A stretch of DNA of 64,000 nt from Tubiluchus corallicola (taxonomy: Eukaryota; Priapulida; Priapulimorpha; Priapulimorphida; Tubiluchidae): positions 136,501 through 200,500 of the forward strand of contig JAQGDQ010000316.1 in the NCBI GenBank assembly GCA_030141605.1, given 5' to 3'. The notes under the pieces were generated by a model. That model was not told the origin of the DNA and searched no databases. It was given only the letters and a program-made list of their open reading frames with translations. Position 1 is the first letter of the stretch; each line of letters opens with the position of its first letter. The position numbers and the translations under genes were made by a program. Of the stretch, positions 1 to 23,982 are shown in pieces.

Positions 1-1740
1 TTTCAATTGCTTCAACTTTTACTAATTACATGACAAATCATGAAATGCTCATTACAATGGTAACTTAGATAAATACATTGCGCTCCAGGAATGGCATCGA
101 TCCTACTTAGAAGAGAAAGGTAAACAATAACCAACACAAAACGCTCAAACGGCATTGCAAGATTATGTAACACTTCAATTTCTTGAGTACTCAGAACAGA
201 AAATATCGTTGTTAATGAAGGCGCTTCAACGTTAAATTAACGACATAAAAAGCAAAATCATTGCATCTCAATGTGAACAGAAGAATGAATTTTTCTAGAA
301 GGTTTTTAGATGATAGTTAACATTTTAACCGTAGAGATGAAAGCATTATCAAAATAAAAGACAAATTTGCCAAAATGCAATAAGCTTTTTTGTTGTTTTG
401 TAGGTTGGAACTTGAAATACTTTGTTTTCTCTTGAGATAAAAAATGTTTAAAAGGTTTGAAATAAATGACCTGGTGTTTAAGCACCTGTGATGTTCAACT
501 AGTCACTGCACAAATTATATTAGCTAATTTGTAGATACAACAATATTAGTAGATACGTTTGCTTATATAGTAAAATCTGCGTACATAAGAACGTTTTGCT
601 TACAAACTTACCCTAGGTTCCCTTACGACTTGGAATCTTCTCAAAATAACGCCAGGCTTCTGAATTTTGACTTCCTTTTATACTAAAATATGACATCCGC
701 TTTCAAAAGTTAATATCTTATATAAATTTTATTATTGCATTTCTGAAGTCATAAATGCAAAAATTACAAACGTAGCACTAATAAAATAATAACATTAATG
801 TGTCTGGTTTTGTTTAGAAAGTTTAGTAAGCAAAAATTGAGTAAATAGGATTCAAAGTTGTTTCAGAAAATGCTGACAGCACAATATTAACTGCTGATTG
901 ATTTAAAAGCACCAGGCAATGTGGCTGAGAAACTTAGAATGTCCAACATAGCTATTATAATAACCAGTTGTTCTTTGAAAATTCATTAATGTCTTGTACT
1001 GTATCACTAAACGTTTCAGTTGAGTATTTCACATCAATTCATAACTTGATGCCTTTGTTATGACAATAAAGATATATTGTGCAAGATCCAAAACGTGGAA
1101 TTCAAACATCTTTACTTGTTACCCAACTGGCTTTACACTAGGGTGTGACATTGCACCATTTACTTGTTTACCTATTTCTTGCTTTAGCTTCCAGGATTAT
1201 CGCTGTCAAACAGCAAGTCCAACTTGAGTACTGCTTTCATTGTTGCTTATGTAGCTTTAGTTACCTGTCTCTCACACTGACGACTAAATTGGTTATAGGG
1301 CAAGTGCTGGGAGGACTGAAGCAGGCTTCTCTTGTTTCGCGTTTAAACAATCACCAGCAACAACTGAACTCAAGCATTCACAATGTAGTACATATATTTA
1401 TAGATTTTACACAGACAAGACATGTAAGTAATTTAAATTTTAAAGCCAGTCGGAAAGTAGAATTTACGCATTCAAGGTATTTGATTTGATTGCATTTTGA
1501 TTCAGATGGTTGTTCTTGTTTTAAAGCGATTTTGCAATAACACATCATTTCGCATCTTTTGAATTCTTGAGTGAGTAAAAGTTTAAACACAAAAGAAGGT
1601 AAAGCTTGGCCCAGCAAGAGTTTTATTTGAGAATAAAGTTAGCTTACCAGACGAAGTAACAAAACACAATTTGGCATTTCCTCAATATATATAAATTTAA
1701 AACCCTACATGTCAGTATATAGTTAGACACGCGACATGTA
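1..1740. other. Intergenic, no gene recognised
   Basis: AT-rich sequence with only short chance reading frames on both strands. I see no splice-consistent exon, tandem repeat or recognisable transposon here. Confidence 0.5.
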
Positions 1741-1884
1741 ACTTAATTTACCCTTGCACTAATGTTACCATCATCATTGTTGCTGTTGCTATTGTGGTTG
1801 TTATTCTTGTCATTGTTGACATCGAAGATGTCAATGCTAAATAAGATAATAATGTCGACGATGATAATAATGATGAACCAAGCC

Positions 1885-2180
1885 ACTGGGGGGGGGGTGG
1901 TAAGCCAGTCCAACTCAGATCCGGTCCCAAGCCCGGATAAATAGGGAGGGTTAGGGTCAGGAAGGGCATCCACCTGTAAAAACTGCGCCAAAACCTTCTA
2001 TGAATGAGTCAGTGAGACACCTGAAAAGAAGAGTCGGTGAAGATCTTGTGGGAATTGAAGACATAAATGAAGAGATGGTCAACAACAGGAACGCGTGGAG
2101 AAGACTCATTCACAACGGCGACTCCGAATAGGGAAAAGCTGGGAAGAAGAAGATGATATTAATGATGATGACAACAATAA
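1885..2180 (+). repeat. Internally deleted RTE-like non-LTR retrotransposon scrap
   Basis: Two pieces of what looks like one LINE lie side by side. The first, about 1890-2000, has the GC-rich run ending in GGTCCCAAGCCCGGATAAAT and an AGGAAGGGCATCC motif that I recall from widespread LINE copies in marine invertebrates. The second, 2006-2131, is open for 41 codons and stops at TAG. Its end reads NNRNAWRRLIHNGDSE, the style of an RTE-type polymerase C-terminus, and it is followed by a GAA/GAT-rich simple tail. The middle of the element is missing. The family assignment rests on memory of motifs, not on alignment. Confidence 0.5.
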
Positions 2181-3864
2181 CACATAAAATGTGGAAGTAA
2201 ATTTTATTGGATTTCAAGAAGAATTTTTTGTATAACTTAAGAAGTCTAGACTTCATCATTTTTCAATAAATTACACTTCAAATTGGCAACAGAAATTATA
2301 ACTGTATTTAAGCAAATATATACGTACATATTTAAACAAACGTAGAGCTTAAAGTTACGTTTACGTGTGTGAAATTCTGTTTTTATGGACAGACGAAAAT
2401 TTAAATTAAAATATCGAAATTTTCGTTCATACATCATGTTTAACTCATGGTTAAGAATGAAATGTTTTGCAACATTAGTCCTACACTAGGCAACTAGTTT
2501 AACCTTGCATTATAATGTTTTTGATTAATTCTAGTATACATTTCAAAGATTTATAATGAGTTTTGTGCATGAATATGCTAATTCATTGTATGCAATTAAC
2601 TCGTCATTTGTTTGAATTCTTTGAGGTGAAACGTCTGGGAAGCATGTTGTCATAACAAATTTCAAATTATATGAAGGTCACAGAACTTTCCAGTCTCTCC
2701 CAACAAATCACATTCGATGGTTGAGTATTTCGGATCAGAAAATTTCAACGCACCGATTTATTAGTAATAATTATGGAAGCTCCAGAATTTTCTAAACCGA
2801 TCAAGTGGCAAAGTTAGTTTTTGTTATATTCTCAAACAGCATTGTAATGTAAGCCAAAATGATTCTTAGTTTTAGAGTCAATTGAAAACGTGTGTCACTA
2901 CCATAAATTACAAATGTGCAGCCTGTCTTGCTGCCTATGTAGGTTAGACTAATCATCGTCTCCTTTCTAGCATTAATGAGCATTTACGTGGAGAGCCACT
3001 TGTACATCCTAAACAATGTCAATGTAAATGTCAAATTTCGGAAATGTTTTGCAGTATTGTTCCCTCCCTGGAAATGGGATCTGACAGCAATGAAGGCCTA
3101 AATAGTGCAATTACAAGTTTCATTGTTGTGTCTGATTATTCTGATGGCCATTGAGAAATTTCACTTTTTGCAAAATATTCGTTAATTTTGTCACAATGAG
3201 TGTTTGCAGGTAAAAATAACCAACGGGTCTATTAAGAAGGGTTCTTAAGCTTTGTAATGATCACATTTTCGTGTCAAGATCATATGCCTACTTAAACAAA
3301 AACAGCCAGTATCTTCAAACAGCTAATGAAATATCCAAGTTGGAATATGTTATTTATGCAAATACAGGACATGAACTTTTTGTGAGCTAATGATGATTGT
3401 AAAAAATTGTGTAAAATTTCATGCAGCTGCAAGCCACATCTGAACTGGAACAATAGGTTGCCAGGGTTTTTGTGACATGCAGCTGCTATGTTCATTGTCC
3501 TGCTGTAGCTTCTAACATCACACTGCTGGAACGGGCATTGCTAAGTTTGGCGTTACTATGGTGACCAAGTAATTTTTCCAGTCTGCGGCGAGTTAAAAAA
3601 CGACGCATGTGCATAATTACATTAGTTGCAGTCATACATGACATTTTATATCTAAGACCATCCTTACACATTAGGCTAATACCTTGTGTTTCTCTGTGGT
3701 TTGTCCACTTGCAAGAAGTCTAAATTTAACTTTGCTTTGTTTGCTAATTAACTCACCTAGGAACTTACAAGAGTAAAGGAAAGTTGTGTTAAATAAGGAT
3801 TTTCATTAAATTGCTGATTAAATTATTAAATTAATAATTTAAGAGTAAATGCTTGATGATGAAA
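2181..3864. other. Intergenic, no gene recognised
   Basis: AT-rich sequence with no convincing open frame, exon, RNA gene or tandem array. Confidence 0.45.
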
Positions 3865-4259
3865 GATTAAACTATCGTCGTGGATAGAAGCCTAGTTAGG
3901 TGTGACATCACGTGATCAGCTGATGTTCGACCGGCTGACTCCGAAGTAAAGAATGATGATGTAATCCTTATGCGCAGAAGCTCACGCGCATTAGGTAGTT
4001 AGACAAAAGTGGCTTGAGCCCCGCACACGGGGGGGGGGGGGGAGATTAGGAACATCCTTGAAGACGGAGGGCTGGCATTACTATCCTCTTACATTTACCG
4101 TGTTGTGTTTGATATTTAATAAATGTGTTGCTTATTAAATAAAATCTTGATAGTTTGCCATGCCGATTGTGGCTACCTCGCACGCCACGCAATAAACAAC
4201 AATAATCAGCAAGCAGCTTTAATCACAAGAATAAATAAACTTTAATCAAATTATTTTAC
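3865..4259 (+). mobile_element. Solo LTR-like repeat, family A, copy 1
   Basis: Similar along most of its length to 12255-12614. Shared blocks are GAAGCC(T/C)AGTTA(A)GGTGTG, GGCATTACTATC, a GTGTTTGAT(A/G)TT(T/C)AATAAA(T/C)GTG polyadenylation-signal block, AATAATCAGC, and a common right end TTATTTTACT. A poly-G run sits at about 4029-4042. There is no internal coding region, so I read it as a solo LTR or another short non-coding retroelement. The exact left end is uncertain. Confidence 0.5.
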
Positions 4260-4495
4260 TACAAGCATGTTCAGATTCCCTGTTCACACTAGACAGTAAC
4301 TCGCAGGAGAACTTACAAGCATGTTCAGACTCCCTGTTCACACTAGACAGTAACTCGCAGGAGATCTTGTTCACACTAGACAGTAACTACAAGCATGTTT
4401 AGACTCCCTGTTCACACTAGACAGTAACTCGCTTGAGAACTTACAAGCATGTTCAGACTCCCTGTTCACACTAGACAGTAACTCGCAGGTGATCA
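4260..4495. repeat. Minisatellite, about 54-bp unit
   Basis: Four or so copies of a unit starting TACAAGCATGTTCAGACTCC and containing TGTTCACACTAGACAGTAAC. One copy is truncated. The array starts exactly at the right end of the LTR-like repeat. Confidence 0.85.
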
Positions 4496-4970
4496 TCTCG
4501 CTGCAACTATCTTAGAGTTTGCAATAATTTTACAACACTAAAGCGCAAATCGGTTCACACTTGCGAGTTTACTGCTACAGGAAAAACCTCGCGACAGAAA
4601 ACTTGCTAGTCTAAACTTCAATGATGAATCGTGTCTACTTTCACTGCTTTATTGCAATGAGACAATGTTGTTTAGCTTTTCGTTACTCTAACTACTATAA
4701 TATCATTTGTCTACATGTGAAAAATTACTCATCTTTGTATGCGTAACTTACAGTTTAATTTTAAGTTTTTTAATCATTCGCATCAAAATTAAATTGAAGA
4801 AATTACATAAAAATAATCCTAAAAAGATTTTTTATTGTACGAGCATTTGTATCTATATGCAAAAATATACATTCAATGAAACAATAAACAAATAGGTATA
4901 AACTTATTTAGGAATGACATCTAATAAGCTACGGAACAAACCACTTGTTTAATTAAAGGTGAACATTATG
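4496..4970. other. Intergenic, no gene recognised
   Basis: AT-rich sequence. A short stretch near 4545-4615 (ACTTGCGAGTTTACTG, then CTTGCTAGTCT) resembles one near 29,700-29,790, suggesting a dispersed repeat. Confidence 0.4.
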
Positions 4971-5358
4971 AACAACTGCAAGCGAAATTCTTTCATGTGA
5001 ACAGGAATTTGGTTCTTTTGTGGGATTTTAGCATACAAATGATTACGGTAACTGCAAGTGAAATTCTTTTATGTGAAGAGAAATTTGGTCCTATGGTGGG
5101 ATTTTAGCATACAAATGATTACGGTAACTGCAAGTGAAATTCTTTCATGTGAAGAGGAATTTGGTCCTATTGTTGGATTTTGGCATACAAATGATTACGG
5201 TAACTGCAAGTGAAATTCTTTCATGTGAAGAGGAATTTGGTCCTATTGTTGGATTTTAGCATACAAATGATTACGGTAACTGCAAGTGAAATTCTTTTAT
5301 GTGAAGAGGAATTTGGTCCTATGGTGGGATTTTAGCATACAAATGATTACGGTAACCA
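4971..5358. repeat. Minisatellite, 76-bp unit
   Basis: About five copies of a 76-bp unit containing GTAACTGCAAGTGAAATTCT, GGAATTTGGTCCTAT and TTAGCATACAAATGATTACG. Copies differ by a few substitutions. It lies about 300 bp past the stop codon of the minus-strand protease gene. Confidence 0.9.
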
Positions 5359-5661
5359 TATCCATTACGGCAGCAATTTTCGTTAGTTCCATGAGTAAAT
5401 GTAGTTGTAGATTTGCTCGACAGGAGTTATGTAATAGGCAAACTTTGGAACAACCAGCCCTTTGTAATACCAGCCCACTAACAAGAGGTATTCATATCGG
5501 TAGAGTCCAATAATTTCAAGGTAACTTATATGTTCCACAAGTTGCCTGTAAGCTGGTTAGTCCAGTTATTATGATTATTAGTCCATAATTAGTCGTTGTT
5601 AGTCCATGATGCGCCTTGATAACCATCTAATTCGCGGTCGTATTCAACCAGAAGAACAATC

Positions 5662-17345
<11,684 letters not shown>

Positions 17346-18224
17346 TGCGAATTCTTGTTAAATTCCAGCTGAAAGTAGAAAAAAATCCAAACTAAGTGAA
17401 CACAGGTCACAGGGATTTCAGAAAGACTCAGTTTCTGAAGACCCAGATCATCATCTTCGGCATCATCATCATTATCATCAACATCATCATCACCATTACC
17501 ATCGTCGTTGTCGCCGCAAGCATCGTGATATTCACTTTCGATATCATTATCATCATTATTTAACAAAATTTGCAAAAAAATGCTATTGCATTAGAGCCAA
17601 AGAAAGTACTTACATATGAAAACACTGATGTCTCTTTTTGCAACCAGAACGCTTTTTATATGTTTCTTCTGGTGTCTAGAGGCAACAAACTTGACCTAAT
17701 GATGTGACATGTAGTTCAAAGGTCCACCTCGGAGGTCAGACAGGCCAGTGGGGCTAATGCCATTAATTGGACATTGTGTTTCTGAGACTTATAGTGGAAA
17801 TCATTCCAAAGGTGTGGGCGTAATTTGTACCAGGTCATCATGTTCTGCTCTGTCATGAGAACAAATCACTTCCCTCGGGGCTTGACGTTCCGCTTTCTCA
17901 GCAGAGGAGTCTATTATGTCTGTCAACTTGGTGTCACATTTCTTTCAAACGAAAGTGATGTCTAACATCGTTTAATCTGCTAATCATGCCGGCGCACGAA
18001 CTTTCATTTCTCATACAGGCCAGGCTCTATTTCTATTCTGACCTGTGTTGGTTGATCATTAAGGACCGTTGTGAGGTTATTTATTTTAAATTTTTAATCT
18101 TGTATTTTTCTCATTTTTTCATTTGTTATTAATTTTGTCGTGATAGTATTTTATGTGTGACGTGGTCCCTTTTGTACATGCGCAGTAGTTTTTACTGTAT
18201 GTGTTTGTGTTACCTGGAATACGG

Positions 18225-18225
<1 letters not shown>

Positions 18226-18286
<61 letters not shown>

Positions 18287-18320
18287 CCTCCCCCTCTCTC
18301 TCGCTCTCTCTCCTCTCTCT
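18226..18320. repeat. (TC)n microsatellite
   Basis: About 90 bp of near-perfect TC repeat. A second (CT)n tract follows at 18656-18716, just after an AATAAA-containing AT-rich stretch. Confidence 0.95.
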
Positions 18321-18652
18321 CTATGGATATGCATATGATTACAGTGCTAGTGAGATGAGTGTTGAAATTCGCGTGATGTATTTTGATGTATTACGTAGAA
18401 AATCTGTTTTATGTTTAATGAAAAGATTTGATGCTAGTGATAATTTAATGTGCCAGAAAATTTTAGTAAGCGATGCTAAATTTACATCGCACATAAGACA
18501 GCAATGGTGGAGACTATTATTGTAAATTTCATGTTTATCTAAGTTTGTGTGTGATTTGTTTGTAGTGGTTTTTTGTTTTTATGATGTTGTATGTAGTATA
18601 TTTGTAAATTGTAATATGAACTAATGTTTTAAATAAAGAATTAAAGCAAATC

Positions 18653-18655
<3 letters not shown>

Positions 18656-18696
<41 letters not shown>

Positions 18697-18716
18697 CTCT
18701 GCCTCTCTGTCTCTCT
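18656..18716. repeat. (CT)n microsatellite
   Basis: About 60 bp of CT repeat with small interruptions. Confidence 0.95.
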
Positions 18717-18994
18717 GTTTTTCTCACAACACATTAGGGTGTGTGACCTATTAGTTCCACACACCGACTTATCAAGAATTGCAACCTTTTGAGAATGAAA
18801 ACGGTGACTTTTTTGACGATCGAAGATTCCCGTGATTGTATTTGTTCGCGAATCATTCGCATGAAGTTGTAAATAATTTCGCGAATTCCTGTGAACTTTG
18901 TGTGGCATTTTCCTCGTGCGAAAATCGTGGTGTTCTGCGGCACGTCGAATGTTGAAAGACGTTCTTGCTTGTATATTACGATCATTTTGCAACA

Positions 18995-20215
18995 ACGAAG
19001 ATCTCTAAAATGTCGCCAAAATATTGAATAAAAGGCGCAAAGATCTCCAAAATGTGGCCAAAATATTGAATAAAAGTCGCAAAGATCTTCAATATGTTGT
19101 CAACATATTGAACAATAGTCGCAAAGATCTCCAAAATGTCGCCAAAAAATTGAAAAATATCCACAAAGATCTCCAAAATGTCGCCAAAATATTTAATAAT
19201 AGTCGCAAAGATCTCCAAAATGTCGCCAAAATATTGAATAATAGTCGCAAAGATCTCCAAAATGTCGCCAAAATATTGAATAATAGTCGCAAAGATCTCC
19301 AAAATGTCGCCAAAATTTTGAATAACAGTCGCAAAGATCTCCAAAATGTCGCCAAAATTTTGAATAATAGTCGCAAAGATCTCCAAAATGTCGCCAAAAT
19401 ATTGAATAATAGTCGCAAAGATCTCCAAAATGTCGCCAAAATATTGAATAACAGTCGCAAAGATCTCCAAAATGTCGCCAAAAAATTCAAAAATAGCCGC
19501 AAATATCTTCAAAATGTCGCCAAAATATTGAATAATAGTCGCAAAGATCTCCAAAATGTCGCCAAAAAATTCAAAAATAGTCGCAAATATCTTCAAAATG
19601 TCGCCAAAATATTGAATAATAGTCGCAAAGATCTCCAAAATGTCGCCAAAATATTGAATAATAGTCGCAAACATCTTCAAAATGTCGCCAAAATATTGAA
19701 TACTAGTCGCAAATATCTCCAAAATGTCGCCAAAATATTGAATAATAGTCGCAAAGATCTCCAAAATGTCGCCAAAATATTGAATAATAGTCGCAAACAT
19801 CTTCAAAATGTCGCCAAAATATTGAATAATAGTCGCAAAAATCTCCAAAATGTCGCCAAAATATTGAATAATAGTCGCAAAGATCTCCAAAATGTCGCCA
19901 AAATATTGAATAATAGTCGCAAACATCTTCAAAATGTTGCCAAAATATTGAATAATAGTCGCAAATATCTTCAAAATGTTGCCAAAATATTGAATAATAG
20001 TCGCAAAGATCTCCAAAATGTTGCCAAAATATTGAATAATAGTCGCAAACATCTTCAAAATGTTGCCAAAATATTGAATAATAGTCGCAAAGATCTCCAA
20101 AATGTCGCCAAAATATTGAATAATAGTCGCAAAGATCTCCAAAATGTCGCCAAAATATTGAATAACAGGCGCAAAGATCTCCAAAATGTCGCCAAAAAAT
20201 TGAAAAACAGCCTCA
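18995..20215. repeat. 42-bp satellite array, open on both strands
   Basis: About 29 copies of a 42-bp unit built on GTCGCAAAGATCTCCAAAAT and GTCGCCAAAATATTGAATAA. The unit is exactly 14 codons and variants are almost all substitutions, so a 425-codon plus-strand frame (unit NVAKILNNSRKDLQ) and a 400-codon minus-strand frame (unit ILEIFATIIQYFGD) are both open throughout. I see no splice sites or promoter tying it to a gene. The plus-strand product would be a basic, helix-prone 14-residue repeat protein. I favour a satellite over a gene, but the lack of stops and indels is notable. Confidence 0.9.
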
Positions 20216-20626
20216 AATTTGTGGCACCTTTCTCAGAAACGTCGCAAAATGTTCTCAAAGTTTTCGCAGATTCTGGAATAGTTGCCAAACATGGCGACTA
20301 ACTGGCCGCCAGTTAGGGAGAAATTGGCAAATGTTAAACTTGACACAACCTAACTTAACTGTTAGATTGTGAGAAAGGCCAAAAATACCTAATATGTCTC
20401 TTAAAATTCAAGCAAATTTCTAAAATATTGAGAATGTTGAATGTGATTAATTTTTGCTTTCTCTGTTCTTTAACATATAATAATATTAATGTTAATAATT
20501 TCGTTTATAACATATTCCACGGATAACTCAGTAATACCTCGAGAAACTCAATACTCATTTCCTAGGTGGCCTGATTATTAACCTACGTGCTTCGTCGAAG
20601 AACCAGCGGTACCTTTTTCTTAAGTC

Positions 20627-21957
20627 TTTGCTATTCTATTCTGTTCTGTTCTGTTCTGTTCTGTTCTGTTCTGTTCTGTTCTGTTCTGTTCTGTTCTGTT
20701 CTGTTCTGTTCTGTTCTGTTCTGTTCTGTTCTGTTCTGTTCTGTTCTGTTCTGTTCTGTTCTGTTCTGTTCTGTTCTACTCTACTCTACTCTACTCTACT
20801 CTACTCTACTCTACTCTACTCTACTCTACTCTACTCTACTCTACTCTACTCTACTCTACTCTACTCTACTCTATTCTATTCTATTCTATTCTATTCTATT
20901 CTATTCTATTCTATTCTATTCTATTCTATTCTATTCTATTCTATTCTATTCTATTCTGTTCTATTCTATTCTACGTTTTTCTATTCTGCTCTGTTCTGTT
21001 CCGTTCAGTTTAATTCTATTCTATTCTATTCTATTCTATTCTATTCTATTCTATTCTATTCTATTCTATTCTATTCTATTCTATTCTATTCTATTCTATT
21101 CTATTCTATTCTATTCTATTCTATTCTATTCTATTCTATTCTATTCTATTCTACTCTATTCTATTCTATTCTATTCTATTCTATTCTATTCTATTCTATT
21201 CTATTCTATTCTATTCTATTCTATTCTATTCTATTCTATTCTATTCTATTCTATTCTGTTCTATTCTGTTCTATTCTGTTCTATTCTGTTCTATTCTATT
21301 CTATTCTATTCTATTCTATTCTATTCTATTCTATTCTATTCTATTCTATTCTGTTCTATTCTATTCTGTTCTATTCTATTCTGTTCTATTCTATGTGTTC
21401 TATTCTATTCTGTTCTGTTCTATTCTATTCTATTCTATTCTATTCTATTCTATTCTATTCTATTCTATTCTATTCTATTCTATTCTATTCTGTTCTGTTC
21501 TGTTCTGTTCTGTTCTATTCTATTCTATTCTATTCTATTCTATTCTATTCTATTCTATTCTATTCTATTCTATTCTATTCTATTCTATTCTATTCTATTC
21601 TATTCTATTCTATTCTATTCTATTCTTCTACTCTATTCTGCTCTGCTCTACTCTACTCTGCTCTGCTCTGCTCTGCTCTGCTCTGCTCTGCTCTGCTCTG
21701 CTCTGCTCTGCTCTGCTCTACTCTACTCTACTCTACTCTACTCTACTCTACTCTACTCTACTCTACTCTACTCTACTCTACTCTACTCTACTCTACTCTA
21801 CTCTACTCTACTCTACTCTACTCCACTCCACTCCACTCCACTCCACTCCACTCTACTCTACTCCACTCCACTCCACTCCACTCCACTCCACTCCATTCCA
21901 TTCCATTCCATTCCATTCCATTCCATTCCATTCCATTCCATTCTATTCTATTCTATT
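20627..21957. repeat. Pentanucleotide satellite, 1.3 kb
   Basis: Uninterrupted pentamers arranged in blocks: TTCTG, then CTCTA, TTCTA (long, with small TTCTG islands), CTCTG, CTCTA, CTCCA, TTCCA and TTCTA. Three frames are open because no pentamer phase makes a stop. The long open frames are artefacts of the repeat. Confidence 0.95.
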
Positions 21958-21959
21958 AA

Positions 21960-22525
21960 GAATAACTTAATCCGGTAACTTAATTATTATCAGGTTAAAT
22001 TCGACCCTCATTAGAAACGAGTCACGTGACGTCACGTGAACTGAACAAGAATTATGAATGAGAGCGCAGTGGAAATGCATGAAAGAGATTCTCCCGCCCA
22101 GAGCAAAATAACTTTTCTACGATAATGACTTTTAACAAGGTCACATTTGCTCACTCCGTCTGTGTATAGCCACAGGCTTGTAATTAACAAGGTAGACAGT
22201 ATCTATTAGAACTTTCACCTGCCTGTCCAAGTGAATCTTTACCACATTCAGTTATTTCAACTGGTGAAAAATTATTTGATGTGGGCGAGTAAACGATTTC
22301 CACTTCCCATGTGCAAAAATAAACTACAATTGTGCAAAACTTTACCTTAAAAGTGCAAAATTAATTTCAAAAGTAGAAATTGCTGCCAGGTAACGCATTA
22401 GTAAAATATTATCGAGGTGATTATTATAAAAATAGTCATATTAAATAATAATCAGATATTATAAAAATCAGCAGACTTGTTTATCGTGTTCAGTTTGAAA
22501 AATGCGAAAATGCAATTTGTGCCTG
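21960..22525. other. Intergenic, no gene recognised
   Basis: Contains a TCACGTGACGTCACGTGA palindrome near 22022-22039 with overlapping E-box and CRE-like motifs. No exon is linked to it. Confidence 0.4.
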
Positions 22526-22680
22526 TACGGTTGGCCGAATGGTTAAGGCAGAGTGTGGGTGTTCTTTCCTTACGGCCCGAGTTCGAATCTCACGACCACC
22601 TGTAATGGCGCAAACAGTCGTTATTTGTGTTACTTGTGCCGTTTCAATGTTATAATAATAATAATAATAATAATAATGAT
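22526..22680 (+). mobile_element. tRNA-derived SINE with (TAA)n tail
   Basis: The head looks like a tRNA-Ser/Leu. A-box-like TGGCCGAATGGTTAAGGC and B-box-like GAGTTCGAATCTC are at the usual spacing, but the acceptor and T stems do not pair well. A short body of about 60 bp and a TAA microsatellite tail follow. This is the plan of a Pol III SINE and not a working tRNA. The body does not match any family I recognise. Confidence 0.65.
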
Positions 22681-22937
22681 CTTTTGTTTATCTTTTAACA
22701 CACGCACAGTTATAATACAATTAATTTGGCAACGAAAATGTGAAGAAAGGGCAGCGAAAGACCAATTGGTCATCTAGTCAGCTGCCCTTTGGTTAGTGAT
22801 GAACATTTTTTACAAGCGCTATGCTACAGTGTATTAGTGTTAGTACTGCTTATAATAAAATTTAATTGTTACGAATGACATTAAATTGATATGCTTATAA
22901 CGTGTTAGTACAATTCATACACAGTAATAATAAGTGC

Positions 22938-22975
<38 letters not shown>
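22938..22975. repeat. (TAA)n microsatellite
   Basis: About 13 units of AAT/TAA in AT-rich sequence. Confidence 0.9.
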
Positions 22976-23589
22976 CTAATCAAACTAAAAATAACTGAAA
23001 TAAGAACTGAAACAAGAACCGAAATAAAAATCTGACCACAGAAACATAATAACAATGGCAACTGAAATTTACTTTATAACACAAACATAATGTAAAAAAA
23101 AAGTGTTGTATTCGTTAATAGTCGCTTATAGTAGCCAATGGCTAATGTTGTTTGTTGTCCCAGCGACTGTAAATACGTGTCTTTGTCCTTCTTGTGTCTT
23201 TTTTTTACTTTAGTCAAGTAACTTTTTGTTGTTTTTACATATTAAATTGCTACAGTAAGAGTCAAACAAGAATGTCTAACACGATTCATTGTTTTTAAAA
23301 AGAAAAATGAGTCAACCCGTTTGAATTTTTCCTCTTTTTATTCAAGTTTTTGTTCTATTTTTTTGTTAAAATAAAATACAGTGAAAATCAATTAATGATA
23401 TATTTTGTTGTTGTTGGCATCCTTCTGTCTCGGAAGACAATGGAGTGTGCGCCAAGAGAGTCATGTTCTTGTCATTCACGTTCTTATCAACAGCTCAGAA
23501 AGAAGCTGAGAAACAAGTTGCGAGAGAAGTCTCTAGGTCTTCCCTTGCGCATCAAGCACATTTGCAAAGTGTTACAGTATTGCTTAAGC

Positions 23590-23765
23590 GCATGATGTCA
23601 CGAAAAATGTGCTTTACATCATATAACGTCATGAAACTAACACTGCGCTTAATGGTCACGTGACAAAAAGGCACCGCTGCCAATCTTCACTGAGCCGAGC
23701 GTAGCTTTGAAAGTTTAACGAAATCTGAGTATCCGAGGTAATTATTATTTAATTTAAGCTTTGAA
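23590..23765. repeat. Dispersed repeat, copy 2
   Basis: Second copy of the repeat at 6365-6560. Its right end runs into the last readable codons of the monocarboxylate-transporter fragment on the opposite strand. Confidence 0.75.
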
Positions 23766-23982
23766 ATTCCACAATGAAGACTCCACCAGAATATACGATG
23801 CCCCAGAGAATGAAATGAAGCATAAATGAAGCGAATGCCACGATCCACCCCCAACCACCATCTGGAGCGACTGGCAGGGGTATGGAGATACGAGGACTGG
23901 CGTCTCCGTGACGTGTGCCCTCTGTGCGACTCTGTCTCATAGAGCTGACGCGCTTTTCAACTGATGGCGATGCAGTCGTCAT
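23763..23982 (-). pseudogene. Monocarboxylate transporter (SLC16-like) N-terminal exon fragment
   Basis: From the ATG at 23982 the minus strand codes for about 72 residues: a polar Ser/Arg-rich cytoplasmic start, then PVAPDGGWGWIVAFASF and a hydrophobic stretch to GGVFIVEF. The DGGWGW motif opening transmembrane helix 1 is a hallmark of SLC16 proton-linked monocarboxylate transporters. Readable coding ends at about 23765 where the dispersed repeat begins. No usable donor and no later exon were found downstream on this strand. It is most likely a single-exon duplicate or a gene cut by the repeat. A real gene using a donor I missed is possible. Confidence 0.55.

Noticed and set aside
20587-21978. 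A 463-codon and a 443-codon open frame
   Set aside because: They are the pentanucleotide satellite, in which no phase makes a stop codon; no protein is implied.
22526-22600. Functional tRNA-Ser/Leu gene
   Set aside because: Pol III boxes are present but acceptor and T stems do not pair and a TAA tail follows, so a SINE fits better.
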